From: Paenibacillus sp. Soil750
GTDB lineage: Bacteria; Bacillota; Bacilli; Paenibacillales; NBRC-103111
NCBI RefSeq assembly: GCF_001428045.1
Contig: NZ_LMSD01000034.1
Span: 367,205-431,204 of the forward strand
Reading direction: 5' to 3'
Length of the DNA: 64,000 nucleotides
The notes beneath the pieces were generated by a model that saw only the letters and a list, made by a program, of their open reading frames with translations, was not told the DNA's origin and searched no databases. Below, one piece after another: positions 35,337 through 43,587 of the stretch (position 1 is its first letter; every line of letters begins with the position of its first letter). A program made the position numbers and the translations under genes.

Positions 35337-36545
35337 ATGAGTATCAACGAACAAACCACTAAGCCATCATCATCCTCTAAAATAAAAGCTATTCTATGGG
35401 GCCTGTTGCCCTTGATCTTGCTATTAGCCATTATTACAACAATTGCCAAAGTAGGTACCGGGATTGAGAACGAACCGGCGGCTCCGATCGAAGTCTTGAA
35501 TGTCGAGAAAATCACACTCAATGATGACGGTATTCAAGTGAAAGTACTGAACTCTGGGCCGGAAGAAGTAACTATCGCCCAAGTCGTCGTTGATGGCGCA
35601 TTTTGGAATGCATCTTTCTCACCTAGTGATACGTTAAAAAGATTTGAACAAGGAATGATCCATATCCCATATCCATGGGTACAAGGTGATCCGCATGAAG
35701 TGAAACTTATCACGTCGAATGGTTTGATTTTCATAGGTGAAGTAGCAGCTGCTGCCGCTACACCAGAAGCGAATGGGAAGCTTTTCTGGCAATACGCTCT
35801 AATTGGCTTCTATGTGGGTGTAATCCCAGTAGGGCTAGGCCTATTATGGTATCCATTTCTTCGTAGATTCTCGGTTAGAGGCATGCATGCGATTCTTGCG
35901 TTGACCGTTGGTCTGTTGTTCTTCTTAGTCATTGATACCTTTGGTGAAGGCTTTGAGATGGCTGCTGAAGCGCCAGGCGTCTTCCAAGGTTCCGGGTTAG
36001 TGTGGTTTGGGGCCTTGCTGAGCTGTTTATTCCTGATTGCTGTCGACCAGTCGAATGAGCGTAAACTAAGCAGTGAGTCTTATGTGGGCAAACGTGTAGC
36101 TAATAAAATCGCAACAGGCATCGGGCTTCATAATTTTGGAGAAGGTCTTGCGATCGGTTCAGCTTTTGCAGTTGGGGAAGCAGCATTAGGGACTTTCCTT
36201 ATCATTGGTTTCACCCTTCACAACATTACAGAGGGTGTAGGTATTGCTGCTCCGCTGTTGAAAGATCGTCCATCGTGGAAGACATTTGTCAAATTAGCAT
36301 TAATCGCCGGCGGACCTGCTATAATAGGTACATGGGCGGGTGGCTTCATATTTAACGATACATTAGCTGCGCTCTTCTTCGGTATTGGTGCAGGTGCGAT
36401 TCTGCAAGTCATTTATGTTATTTCAAAAATGATTCTTAAAGAATCTGAGAAAAAAGGCTTGTCTCCGGTATCTTGGTTAAACTTCAGCGGTCTTACAGCA
36501 GGCATCTTAATCATGTATGTAACTGCGTTAATGGTGAAATTTTAA
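35337..36545 (+). CDS. ZIP-family metal transporter with fused extracytoplasmic domain
   Basis: 402 residues. The N terminus has one transmembrane helix (about 18-38) followed by a beta-rich domain of about 100 residues (IEVLNVEKITLNDDGIQVKVLNSGPEEVTIAQVVVDGA, CARDB/Ig-like in pattern). Then come eight or so ZIP helices with the metal-binding motifs HNFGEGLAIG and HNITEGVGIA in consecutive helices. ZIP proteins carry Zn, Fe or Mn into the cytoplasm. The fused outer domain is unusual and may contact the multicopper oxidase encoded 20 bases upstream. AAGGAGG precedes the ATG. Confidence 0.87.
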   Translation: MSINEQTTKPSSSSKIKAILWGLLPLILLLAIITTIAKVGTGIENEPAAPIEVLNVEKITLNDDGIQVKVLNSGPEEVTIAQVVVDGAFWNASFSPSDTLKRFEQGMIHIPYPWVQGDPHEVKLITSNGLIFIGEVAAAAATPEANGKLFWQYALIGFYVGVIPVGLGLLWYPFLRRFSVRGMHAILALTVGLLFFLVIDTFGEGFEMAAEAPGVFQGSGLVWFGALLSCLFLIAVDQSNERKLSSESYVGKRVANKIATGIGLHNFGEGLAIGSAFAVGEAALGTFLIIGFTLHNITEGVGIAAPLLKDRPSWKTFVKLALIAGGPAIIGTWAGGFIFNDTLAALFFGIGAGAILQVIYVISKMILKESEKKGLSPVSWLNFSGLTAGILIMYVTALMVKF

Positions 36546-36578
36546 GGTTTCTCAATCATGGAAAGAGTGGTGACTCAT

Positions 36579-36764
36579 ATGCTATCAGGTATTGGCATAC
36601 CAGGTCTTATTGTAATCGTAGGTGTTGCGTTACTGTTGTTCGGTCCAACAAAGCTCCCGCAGCTAGGTCGTGCTTTCGGGACGACAATCAAGGAGTTTAG
36701 ACAAGGAACGAAGGGATTGTTAGAGGACGAAGAGACGAAAGATAAGCAGAAGGATACACATTGA
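36579..36764 (+). CDS. tatA: TatA-type twin-arginine translocase subunit
   Basis: 61 residues starting MLSGIGIPGLIVIVGVALLL. It has the single N-terminal helix, the FGP hinge (FGPTKLPQLGRAFG), the amphipathic helix and a charged tail (EDEETKDKQKDTH), exactly the TatA/TatE layout. ATG 36579 (GGTGA upstream) fits the family N terminus better than ATG 36558, which would add seven residues. It is the third gene of the operon whose first gene is a Tat substrate. No tatC is in the window, so it must use one encoded elsewhere. Confidence 0.9.
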   Translation: MLSGIGIPGLIVIVGVALLLFGPTKLPQLGRAFGTTIKEFRQGTKGLLEDEETKDKQKDTH

Positions 36765-36799
36765 TATTTTGCTGAGTGAGATATCGGAGTATGTAACAG

Positions 36800-36848
36800 A
36801 GCTGTCCAGAAGTAGCGTGAGCTGCTTCACTGGGCGGCTTATTTTTTA
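36800..36848 (+). terminator. Intrinsic terminator of the multicopper oxidase operon
   Basis: AGCTGTCCAG pairs with CTGGGCGGCT (10 bp with G-U pairs), with an inner AAGTAGC/GCTGCTT stem and GTGA loop, followed by ATTTTTTATTT. Confidence 0.85.
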
Positions 36849-36920
36849 TTTGAAGATGTGGGTTGATCTACTCGATTTGAACATTTAACTGTAAAAGGTA
36901 CCTTGGGGAGGGGAATACAA

Positions 36921-37103
36921 ATGACAAGTGTGAATGAGCATTGGAATGTTTCATTTTTGTTTATTGGTTTCATTTTACAATTCATACCTTGGATTTTACT
37001 TCTTGTTGCAGTAATATATATGGCAGTATATACCGTCAAAAATAATCGGAAATTAAATCAGATCCTTGATGAAATTCGCGAGTTAAAAAAGAAAAACGAA
37101 TAA
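36921..37103 (+). CDS. Small single-helix membrane protein
   Basis: 60 residues starting MTSVNEHWNVSFLFIG, preceded by GGGGAGGGG 7 bases before the ATG. It has one long hydrophobic helix (FIGFILQFIPWILLLVAVIYMAVYTV, two half-helices) and a lysine/glutamate-rich tail (LDEIRELKKKNE) that should be cytoplasmic. No family name is known to me. It precedes the methyltransferase by 16 bases, so both are likely in one unit. Confidence 0.7.
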   Translation: MTSVNEHWNVSFLFIGFILQFIPWILLLVAVIYMAVYTVKNNRKLNQILDEIRELKKKNE

Positions 37104-37119
37104 CGGATGGAGCCATACA

Positions 37120-37758
37120 ATGAAATCACTAGAACAATATTGGAATGAATCGTATCAAAGGCCCGACCTCAAACCTACATTCGATAACTGGCTGGACAAA
37201 TATTGGCAAACGCACTTATCTACGGCTAGTAACGAAGATCTTATCGTTGATCTTGGTTGCGGTGTCGGTAATAACGCAAAGTACCTTGTAGAACATGGAC
37301 TGTCGCCAATCGCTTGTGATATCTCCGAAGTGGCCATCCGTACATTGAAGACTTTTCTGCCAGATATTCAAACGCTTTGTTTGGATATGGCAGAGGGGCT
37401 TCCTTTTCAGAAAGATTCTGTACAAGTCCTCATTGCTGATCTCAGTATTCATTATTTCGATGAAACGACTACCCATGAAGTCATCCGAGATCTCTATAAC
37501 GTGCTGAAAACAGATGGTATTTTACTTTGCAGGTTGAATTCGACCAATGAAATTAGCAATAAAGGAAACGTCATTCCAACGATAGATAGATATTTAATGG
37601 AATCGGAAGGGATATACCGTAGGTTTTTTGATCGAGAAGAGATAGAGCGATTTTTTGATAAAGAAATGTGGACTTACCTGCATATAGAGGAGTACGAAAT
37701 GGATCGGTATACCAATAAGAAGATGCTGTGGGAAATTGCACTAAAAGCACGCAAGTAA
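37120..37758 (+). CDS. Class I SAM-dependent methyltransferase
   Basis: 212 residues with the Rossmann methyltransferase motif I DLGCGVGNNAKYL, motif II (IACDISEVAIRTL), post-II CLDMAEGLPF and LIADLSIHYFDET. The C-terminal part (YRRFFDREEIERFF) is a typical Methyltransf_11/25 tail. A small-molecule methyltransferase of unknown substrate. ATGGAG-type site ahead of the ATG. It follows the small membrane protein gene with 16 bases between. Confidence 0.87.
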   Translation: MKSLEQYWNESYQRPDLKPTFDNWLDKYWQTHLSTASNEDLIVDLGCGVGNNAKYLVEHGLSPIACDISEVAIRTLKTFLPDIQTLCLDMAEGLPFQKDSVQVLIADLSIHYFDETTTHEVIRDLYNVLKTDGILLCRLNSTNEISNKGNVIPTIDRYLMESEGIYRRFFDREEIERFFDKEMWTYLHIEEYEMDRYTNKKMLWEIALKARK

Positions 37759-37902
37759 GCGGAAAAGTCATGATAAAGCAATAAGTGGTCAATTTCCGCA
37801 TGCAGAATCGTAAAGGATTTGGTGTAGGATGAGCGAACCTCTAATATATACATGTATAACATCAAGTTGGACCATTATATCGAAGCAGAAAAGGGGATTC
37901 CA

Positions 37903-38919
37903 ATGAAACAGATTGGCATTGCACTTATTGGTTGCGGGGCGATTTCCGGCGTACATCTGAAAGCTATTTCTCAAATACCAACAGCGAAGCTCGTGGCCGT
38001 AGTTGACACGAACGCCGAGTTAGCGGCTCAAACAGCAGAAACGTATGACTGTGCGTATTACACCGATTATCTCGATATGTTGAAAAATCCTGATATTGAC
38101 GTCGTTCATATATGTACGGCACATTACCAGCACGCGCCAATGGCGGTTGATGCGCTTCATGCAGGTAAGCATGTTCTTACAGAGAAGCCGATGGCTGAAA
38201 CGAAAGAAGCAGCGCTAACGATGTTACGTGCAGCAGAAGCGAATCCGCATGTACAGCTTGGTGTTATTTTCCAAAATCGTTATAATCCGGCCTCCCAAAT
38301 CATGAAGAAAACCGCCCAATCCGGTGAACTAGGGAAGTTACTTTGTCTAAAAGGAATTGTCACTTGGTCCCGAGATGCATCCTATTATCAAACAGAGTGG
38401 AAAGGAAAATGGGCCACAGAAGGCGGTGGTGTCCTGATTAACCAGTCCATTCATACGTTAGATTTACTACAATGGATAGGCGGCGAAGTAGCTAGTATTA
38501 AAGGAACCATGTCGACGGATTCACTTGAGGGAATTATTGAAGTAGAAGATACCGTTCATGCACACCTCACGTATCGAAGTGGAGCAACGGCTATCTTCTA
38601 TGCAACGAACGCGTATGGGGTAAATTCCCCTGTTGAGATTGAGCTTGTCTTTGAAAAAGGGAAACTCGTACTCACTGGTGATACGTTGTATCGCGTGATG
38701 GATGGTGAGCAAACGATGCTGACCTCACCAGAAACGACGAATCTAGGGGCCAAATCGTACTGGGGAATCAGTCACGGTACTCAAATTGCTGATTTCTATG
38801 ATCATCTATTATCAGATCGCAGCTACGGTTTGAATGGGCCTGAGGGCTTTAAAGCATTTAATCTCGTTATGGATGTGTACGAATCGGCTAGATCAGGGAA
38901 ACGTATTAGTTATCTATAA
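37903..38919 (+). CDS. Gfo/Idh/MocA-family oxidoreductase
   Basis: 338 residues. N-terminal NAD(P)-binding domain (IALIGCGAISGVHLKAI, GCG-A-IS variant), the EKP motif in VLTEKPMAETKEAA and the C-terminal substrate domain with GGGVLINQSIHTLDLLQW, which includes the family Q/H-IHxLDLL helix. Such enzymes oxidise sugars or inositols. Start ATG 37903 with AAAGGGG upstream; the frame is open further to 37852. It is followed by a convergent small ORF. Confidence 0.9.
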   Translation: MKQIGIALIGCGAISGVHLKAISQIPTAKLVAVVDTNAELAAQTAETYDCAYYTDYLDMLKNPDIDVVHICTAHYQHAPMAVDALHAGKHVLTEKPMAETKEAALTMLRAAEANPHVQLGVIFQNRYNPASQIMKKTAQSGELGKLLCLKGIVTWSRDASYYQTEWKGKWATEGGGVLINQSIHTLDLLQWIGGEVASIKGTMSTDSLEGIIEVEDTVHAHLTYRSGATAIFYATNAYGVNSPVEIELVFEKGKLVLTGDTLYRVMDGEQTMLTSPETTNLGAKSYWGISHGTQIADFYDHLLSDRSYGLNGPEGFKAFNLVMDVYESARSGKRISYL

Positions 38920-38938
38920 CAATCAGGCAGAACTGGTT

Positions 38939-39157
38939 TTAGGTTTCAGCTCGAAATTCCGTCCCATCGTCGCGAAAATAAAAAGCAATCTCATCGGTGA
39001 TCGTACTCATTCGAATGGATATTCTTGTGAACTCTTCAATGATACCGCGATCAACTTCACAGAAAACACCATTCTCATCTGTTTGCCACACGGATACCGT
39101 TGTTTGAGATAGCGCAGCTATAAATAGATCTCCATCGGATGTCAAGGTCATCATCAT
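38939..39157 (-). CDS. Small protein of unknown function
   Basis: 72 residues starting MMMTLTSDGDLFIAALSQ at ATG 39157, preceded by GGGGAGGG 8 bases upstream. The composition is protein-like: alternating strands (TTVSVWQTDENGVFCEV, RISIRMSTITDEIAFYFRDDGTEFRAE). The gene is convergent with the Gfo/Idh/MocA gene, with 17 bases between stops. I recognise no family. Confidence rests on the ribosome site and codon sense. Confidence 0.55.
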   Translation of the reverse strand: MMMTLTSDGDLFIAALSQTTVSVWQTDENGVFCEVDRGIIEEFTRISIRMSTITDEIAFYFRDDGTEFRAET

Positions 39158-39314
39158 GAATATCGCCCTCCCCTTCGGTCGCCGCCGCATGGCGGCTGGC
39201 TGAATCGTAAGAAATGTTCTTAATCGTTCCGTTGTTACTTGAGTATATTCGTAGTTATCAACGAAATGCGAATTTAGCGAGATATGTTCTTTCTTATTCT
39301 ACTATGTAATTCTA

Positions 39315-39342
39315 GTCGTTACCTTTTGGTAACGGCTTTTTG
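39315..39342 (+). terminator. Orphan intrinsic terminator
   Basis: GTCGTTACC-tttt-GGTAACGGC (9 bp with one G-U) followed by a TTTTTG run. It stands 400 bases after the Gfo/Idh/MocA stop and 100 bases before gerA, with no plus-strand gene directly upstream. Confidence 0.65.
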
Positions 39343-39441
39343 TTGTTCCAATAAGAATTGGCCTAATCATTCATCACCGTTTATCTACCAAGTCAAATGG
39401 TCATAATGGGGAAGGGATGAGAATAAGGAGGGATTCACATC

Positions 39442-40944
39442 ATGCCAGATGATGCAACGATTCCTATTGACCCGAATGTTGAAATAAACCTTGAACGAAT
39501 CATGAAGGATTTAGGCGGAAGCGACGATGTCGTCATACGTGAAATACAAGATGATGGCACTTTGATAGTAGCGGCCGCAGTAGTGTATATCGATGGACTT
39601 TCCGATACATTGGCCATTAATACGTATATTTTCGATGTGTTAAAAATGATGGTTAGGAATGTCACACAGGACGCACATGGAGACAATTCGGATACAGAAA
39701 CAATTGCCAAAGAGCTGCTGAATGGATTGGGTTCCATTCAAACCGTAGCGGATATGGCAGCTATGTATGCGAATTTACTTTCAGGCGAGGCTATTATTTT
39801 ATTTAATCAGCAGCATTACGCGTATCGCGCAGACATTCGTCAGTGGAAGGGACGAGATGTTACTGAATCCACGAACCAGACGTCCGTGCGTGGACCTAGG
39901 GAAAGTTTTACCGAGACACTGCGCACCAATACTTCGTTAATTAGACGTAAAATAAAAGACCCAAGGCTGTGGCTGGAGTCGATGTCTATCGGTCGGATGA
40001 CAAAAACCAACGTAACGATCATGTACATGAACGGGATTGCCAAGCCATCCGTAATCGAACTCGTACGTTCTAGATTAAATGCAATTGATATCGACAGCAT
40101 TTTGGACAGTGGATATATCGAGGAATTAATCGAGGATAATAAGTACTCACTTTTTCCAACTATTTACAATACTGAGCTCCCAGACACCACGGCGGCCCAA
40201 TTGTTAGAAGGGAAGGTAGCGATTCTTGTAGATGGCACACCTAATATTTTACTAGTACCTACGCAACTCGTTACATTTTTTCAATCAGCGGAGGACTATT
40301 ATCAAAGAGCTTATTATGCAACTCTGCTTCGTCTACTTCGATTTAGCACGGTATTCATCTCTTTGCTGCTGCCTTCCATTTATATCGCAATAACGACTTT
40401 TCATCGCGATATGCTGCCAGCTTCACTGTTAATCGGGCTGGCGGCGCAACGTGAAGGGGTGCCATTGCCCGCTTTTGTTGAAGCGCTTGTCATGGAAGTG
40501 ACCTTCGAAATTTTGCGAGAAGCGGGTCTTCGCATGCCGCGAGCGATTGGACAAGCCGTGTCTGTCGTTGGCACACTTGTCATTGGACAAGCTGCGGTAG
40601 AAGCGGGAATTGTCTCGGCAGCCATGGTTATTGTCGTTTCGGTAACAGCCATTTCAACATTTACGCTGCCAGCGTATAGCATGTCTATTCCAGTGCGTCT
40701 GCTTCGGTTTGTATTTATGGGGGCTGCAGCAAGTTTTGGGTTATTCGGGATTGCCATGGGGTTGTTTGTGTTATTGCTTCATTTGTGTGCTCTTCGTTCT
40801 TTCGGAGAGCCTTTTATGTCTCCATTTTCACCATACCGCAAAGCAGATTTAGAGGATACGCTGGTTCGTTTACCGAGATGGCTTGTGTTTAAGCGTCCTG
40901 AGACATCACTCGATGAAGGCAGTGATCGAATACGAAAGCGTTAG
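39442..40944 (+). CDS. GerA-family spore germinant receptor subunit A
   Basis: 500 residues. The N-terminal soluble half (1-250) contains the GerA patterns LYVDGLSDTLAIN-like VVYIDGLSDTLAIN and LLSGEAIILFNQQ, and TNVTIMYMNGIAKPSVI. The C-terminal half has about five to six transmembrane helices with EVTFEILREAGLRMP, the typical GerA membrane signature. It is the first gene of an A-C-small-B operon. AAGGAGGG lies about 10 bases before the ATG. The protein sits in the inner spore membrane and helps detect nutrient germinants. Confidence 0.95.
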   Translation: MPDDATIPIDPNVEINLERIMKDLGGSDDVVIREIQDDGTLIVAAAVVYIDGLSDTLAINTYIFDVLKMMVRNVTQDAHGDNSDTETIAKELLNGLGSIQTVADMAAMYANLLSGEAIILFNQQHYAYRADIRQWKGRDVTESTNQTSVRGPRESFTETLRTNTSLIRRKIKDPRLWLESMSIGRMTKTNVTIMYMNGIAKPSVIELVRSRLNAIDIDSILDSGYIEELIEDNKYSLFPTIYNTELPDTTAAQLLEGKVAILVDGTPNILLVPTQLVTFFQSAEDYYQRAYYATLLRLLRFSTVFISLLLPSIYIAITTFHRDMLPASLLIGLAAQREGVPLPAFVEALVMEVTFEILREAGLRMPRAIGQAVSVVGTLVIGQAAVEAGIVSAAMVIVVSVTAISTFTLPAYSMSIPVRLLRFVFMGAAASFGLFGIAMGLFVLLLHLCALRSFGEPFMSPFSPYRKADLEDTLVRLPRWLVFKRPETSLDEGSDRIRKR

Positions 40945-40961
40945 CAGGGAGGCGCTTTAGG

Positions 40962-42143
40962 TTGAAATATAAATTAACGGTGTTGATACTTTGCTTACTC
41001 ATGCTAACTGGGTGTTGGAGCAGACGTGAATTAAATGAGCTGCTTATTGTCCTTGGAGTCGGTGTGGATTGGAAGGATGGCGAGTATTTGGTGTCCTTTC
41101 AAGTTGTTAATCCTAGTGAAATATCTGCCCAACGAAGAGGGGGGGATCGTCCGCCTAGCACGCTCTATCAGGGTAGAGGAAAGACAATGTTCGAGGCTGC
41201 CAGGTCATTAACAGCAGAGGCACCACGGAAAGTGTACATGGGTCATTTGCAATTGTATGTCATTGGAGAGGAATTGGCGAAGCGAGGGGTTAAAGATTTT
41301 CTCGATAATTCCGTCCGTGATAATGAATTGCGCATGGATTTTAATATTGTTGTAGCAAGAGGAGATATGGCGGAGAATATTTTGAAACTATTTACACCCG
41401 TCGAGAAATTACCTAGTTATAGTATGCAGCAATCACTACAAACCTCACAAAAGTCATGGGCACCGACGGTTGCTATGACGATGGATGAAGCGTTGAATAA
41501 GCTGTCTGGCAAAGGTTTCGAACTAGCGTTAACAGGTATTAAATTAATTGGTGATCCTTCTATGGGTAAATCGAAAATAAATGTAGAATTTTTTCAACCT
41601 CCCAGCCGGTATCGCTACACGGGTATCGCAGTTTTTAAAGAAGACAAGTTAATTGGCTGGTTGAACGAGCAGGAAAGTAAGGGATATACAGACATTACAA
41701 ACAATTTGGATAGCACATCTATTGAGATTCCTTGTGCTGAACAGAAATATATGGGAATTGAAATTACATCATCGGAATCTAAGTTAAAAGCAAGCGTTCA
41801 GAACGGCAAACCTGTGATAGATGTGTCGATTCGTTCGGAAGCGAACATCGTGGGAAGACAATGCAGAGATGTAGATTTGACGGATCCTAAAACGATCAAA
41901 CGACTAGAGCAAGAAACGAAACAAATCATACAGTCAAATGTGGAAGCAACTGTTGCTAGGGCGAAGAAGATGAAATCGGATATTATCGGTTTTGGCAGTC
42001 AACTCGGAAAGGATCAACCTACGTATTGGAAACAAGTTAAAGATACGTGGAATGATGAGATGTTTCCTCAAACAAATGTCAACTATAAGATCGAATTGTT
42101 TATTAGAAAGACGGGTACAATTGGTAATTCAACCATGAAATAG
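40962..42143 (+). CDS. Ger(x)C-family germinant receptor lipoprotein subunit
   Basis: 393 residues. Lipoprotein signal with lipobox MLTGCWSRRELNEL, where CW-RRELNE is the GerAC hallmark, followed by LGVGVDWKDGEYLVSFQVVNP. The C terminus (LFIRKTGTIG) closes the last strand. The lipid-anchored C subunit attaches to the outer face of the spore inner membrane. TTG start with GGGAGG 8 bases upstream, 17 bases after gerA. Confidence 0.93.
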   Translation: MKYKLTVLILCLLMLTGCWSRRELNELLIVLGVGVDWKDGEYLVSFQVVNPSEISAQRRGGDRPPSTLYQGRGKTMFEAARSLTAEAPRKVYMGHLQLYVIGEELAKRGVKDFLDNSVRDNELRMDFNIVVARGDMAENILKLFTPVEKLPSYSMQQSLQTSQKSWAPTVAMTMDEALNKLSGKGFELALTGIKLIGDPSMGKSKINVEFFQPPSRYRYTGIAVFKEDKLIGWLNEQESKGYTDITNNLDSTSIEIPCAEQKYMGIEITSSESKLKASVQNGKPVIDVSIRSEANIVGRQCRDVDLTDPKTIKRLEQETKQIIQSNVEATVARAKKMKSDIIGFGSQLGKDQPTYWKQVKDTWNDEMFPQTNVNYKIELFIRKTGTIGNSTMK

Positions 42144-42167
42144 TCATGGAGAAAGGCTTGGTCTTGG

Positions 42168-42377
42168 ATGGCGTCAGTCCTCACCGTTCTTGCTTTAGCC
42201 GTGGGTACGTTCTGGCTAGAAGCGCCTAAACTAATACGTCAAAATCATAAACGAGAATTAGCTGTTTTCATCATGTTCCTGCTAATGGCTAGTGTGTTCT
42301 ATGTATTGCTCACATTAGAGATTGTGTTGCCAAACCCATTTAAAATCATTGCTTGGATGTTCGGTTGGATCGGTTAA
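42168..42377 (+). CDS. Small membrane protein in germinant receptor operon
   Basis: 69 residues with two predicted transmembrane helices (ASVLTVLALAVGTFWLEAP; LAVFIMFLLMASVFYVLLTL) and a short basic linker (KLIRQNHKRE). It lies between gerC and gerB. Some Bacillus and Paenibacillus operons carry a small GerD-like or D subunit of two helices that modulates germination; this looks like such a subunit, but I do not recognise the sequence. AGAAAGG precedes the ATG. Confidence 0.7.
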   Translation: MASVLTVLALAVGTFWLEAPKLIRQNHKRELAVFIMFLLMASVFYVLLTLEIVLPNPFKIIAWMFGWIG

Positions 42378-42408
42378 TTCGGCTGAATGCAGGGACAAGG
42401 AGGTTCGA

Positions 42409-43551
42409 ATGAGAACATTTGACAATGCTACCATATCCGTACGCCAATTTACGATTTTAATCATTCTTAGCGTTATTGGAGATTCGATTCTCATTCTGCC
42501 GACCATCCTAGCAGCCATTTCCAAACAGGATGCGTGGTTGTCAATGTTGTTAGCCATATGCCTTGGGTTTGTTGTGGCAGGTATATTCGCTAGTATTGCA
42601 AATAAGCTTCGTAGGCGAAGACTTTTTAATCTAATCAGACTAAATCTGGGTGTTTGGTTTGGAAGTTTGTTCATCTTATTATTTCTGTTCGAATTCTATA
42701 TGTGTTCACTTACTTTGTTAAGTGAGATGAGTCAGTTTATGACAACGCAATTAATGCCTGAAACGCCTATAAATGCCATCATCGTTGTATTCATTTTGGT
42801 CATTATTATCGCCTACAGGTATGGTGTCGAAGCGTTTGCACGAATGGGGGAGCTCCTCTTTCCTGTGTTTATGCTTTTATTTCTAGTTCTTTTTGTTTTA
42901 TTACTGCCTCAAGTGGAATTCTCAAACTTAAAACCTATTGCGGCAGAAGGAATGGGCGTCATTTTCAAGGGAGCTATCATGGCTTTTGTAACTGCATTTA
43001 CAGAAATGATTGTACTTCTCATGCTAGTGTCCAATGTTGTCGGTTCTACAACACTAACTAAACCAATCTTAATAGGTTACGCAATTGGTGGTGCCATTTT
43101 ATTTGTCATTGTGATTCTATGTGTACTTGTGCTAGGTCCAAATTTAATGGAAACGAAATACTATCCGACCTTCGTACTCGCACAGAAAATAACGATAGGA
43201 CATTTCTTGGAGCGGTTAGAGGCAGTTATGGCTTTTCTGTGGTTCATATCGGTGTTTTACAAAACATTGCTCCTCTTTTTCTCGTTGACATCAGGTCTTG
43301 CAGAACTGTTTCAGTTGAAGGAGAGTCATATGCTGACAATACCAATTGGCATGCTGCTACTCGTAGGAACAGTCGTGGGTACGCCTAATATTACAGAATA
43401 TAATGCGATTCTTGAGTCTTACTATGCTTGGTTTGACATTTCTTTTTGTGTCATGATTCCCGCTGTGTTGCTGATCTTGTTTTATATCTATGATCTCCGA
43501 GATAAACGAAAAAAGGAACCACGGAACGACACAAAGTTGGGGCCTGAATAA
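42409..43551 (+). CDS. GerB-type spore germination permease subunit
   Basis: 380 residues, about ten transmembrane helices, homologous to the amino-acid/polyamine transporter superfamily. It opens with VRQFTILIILSVIGDSILILP, typical of spore germination permeases. ATG 42409 has AAGGAGG upstream; the frame is open further back but overlaps the small upstream gene. It should recognise the germinant and completes the A-C-(small)-B receptor set. Confidence 0.92.
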   Translation: MRTFDNATISVRQFTILIILSVIGDSILILPTILAAISKQDAWLSMLLAICLGFVVAGIFASIANKLRRRRLFNLIRLNLGVWFGSLFILLFLFEFYMCSLTLLSEMSQFMTTQLMPETPINAIIVVFILVIIIAYRYGVEAFARMGELLFPVFMLLFLVLFVLLLPQVEFSNLKPIAAEGMGVIFKGAIMAFVTAFTEMIVLLMLVSNVVGSTTLTKPILIGYAIGGAILFVIVILCVLVLGPNLMETKYYPTFVLAQKITIGHFLERLEAVMAFLWFISVFYKTLLLFFSLTSGLAELFQLKESHMLTIPIGMLLLVGTVVGTPNITEYNAILESYYAWFDISFCVMIPAVLLILFYIYDLRDKRKKEPRNDTKLGPE

Positions 43552-43587
43552 TGACACTGAACATAACCTAATCTCAGGAGGACAACC

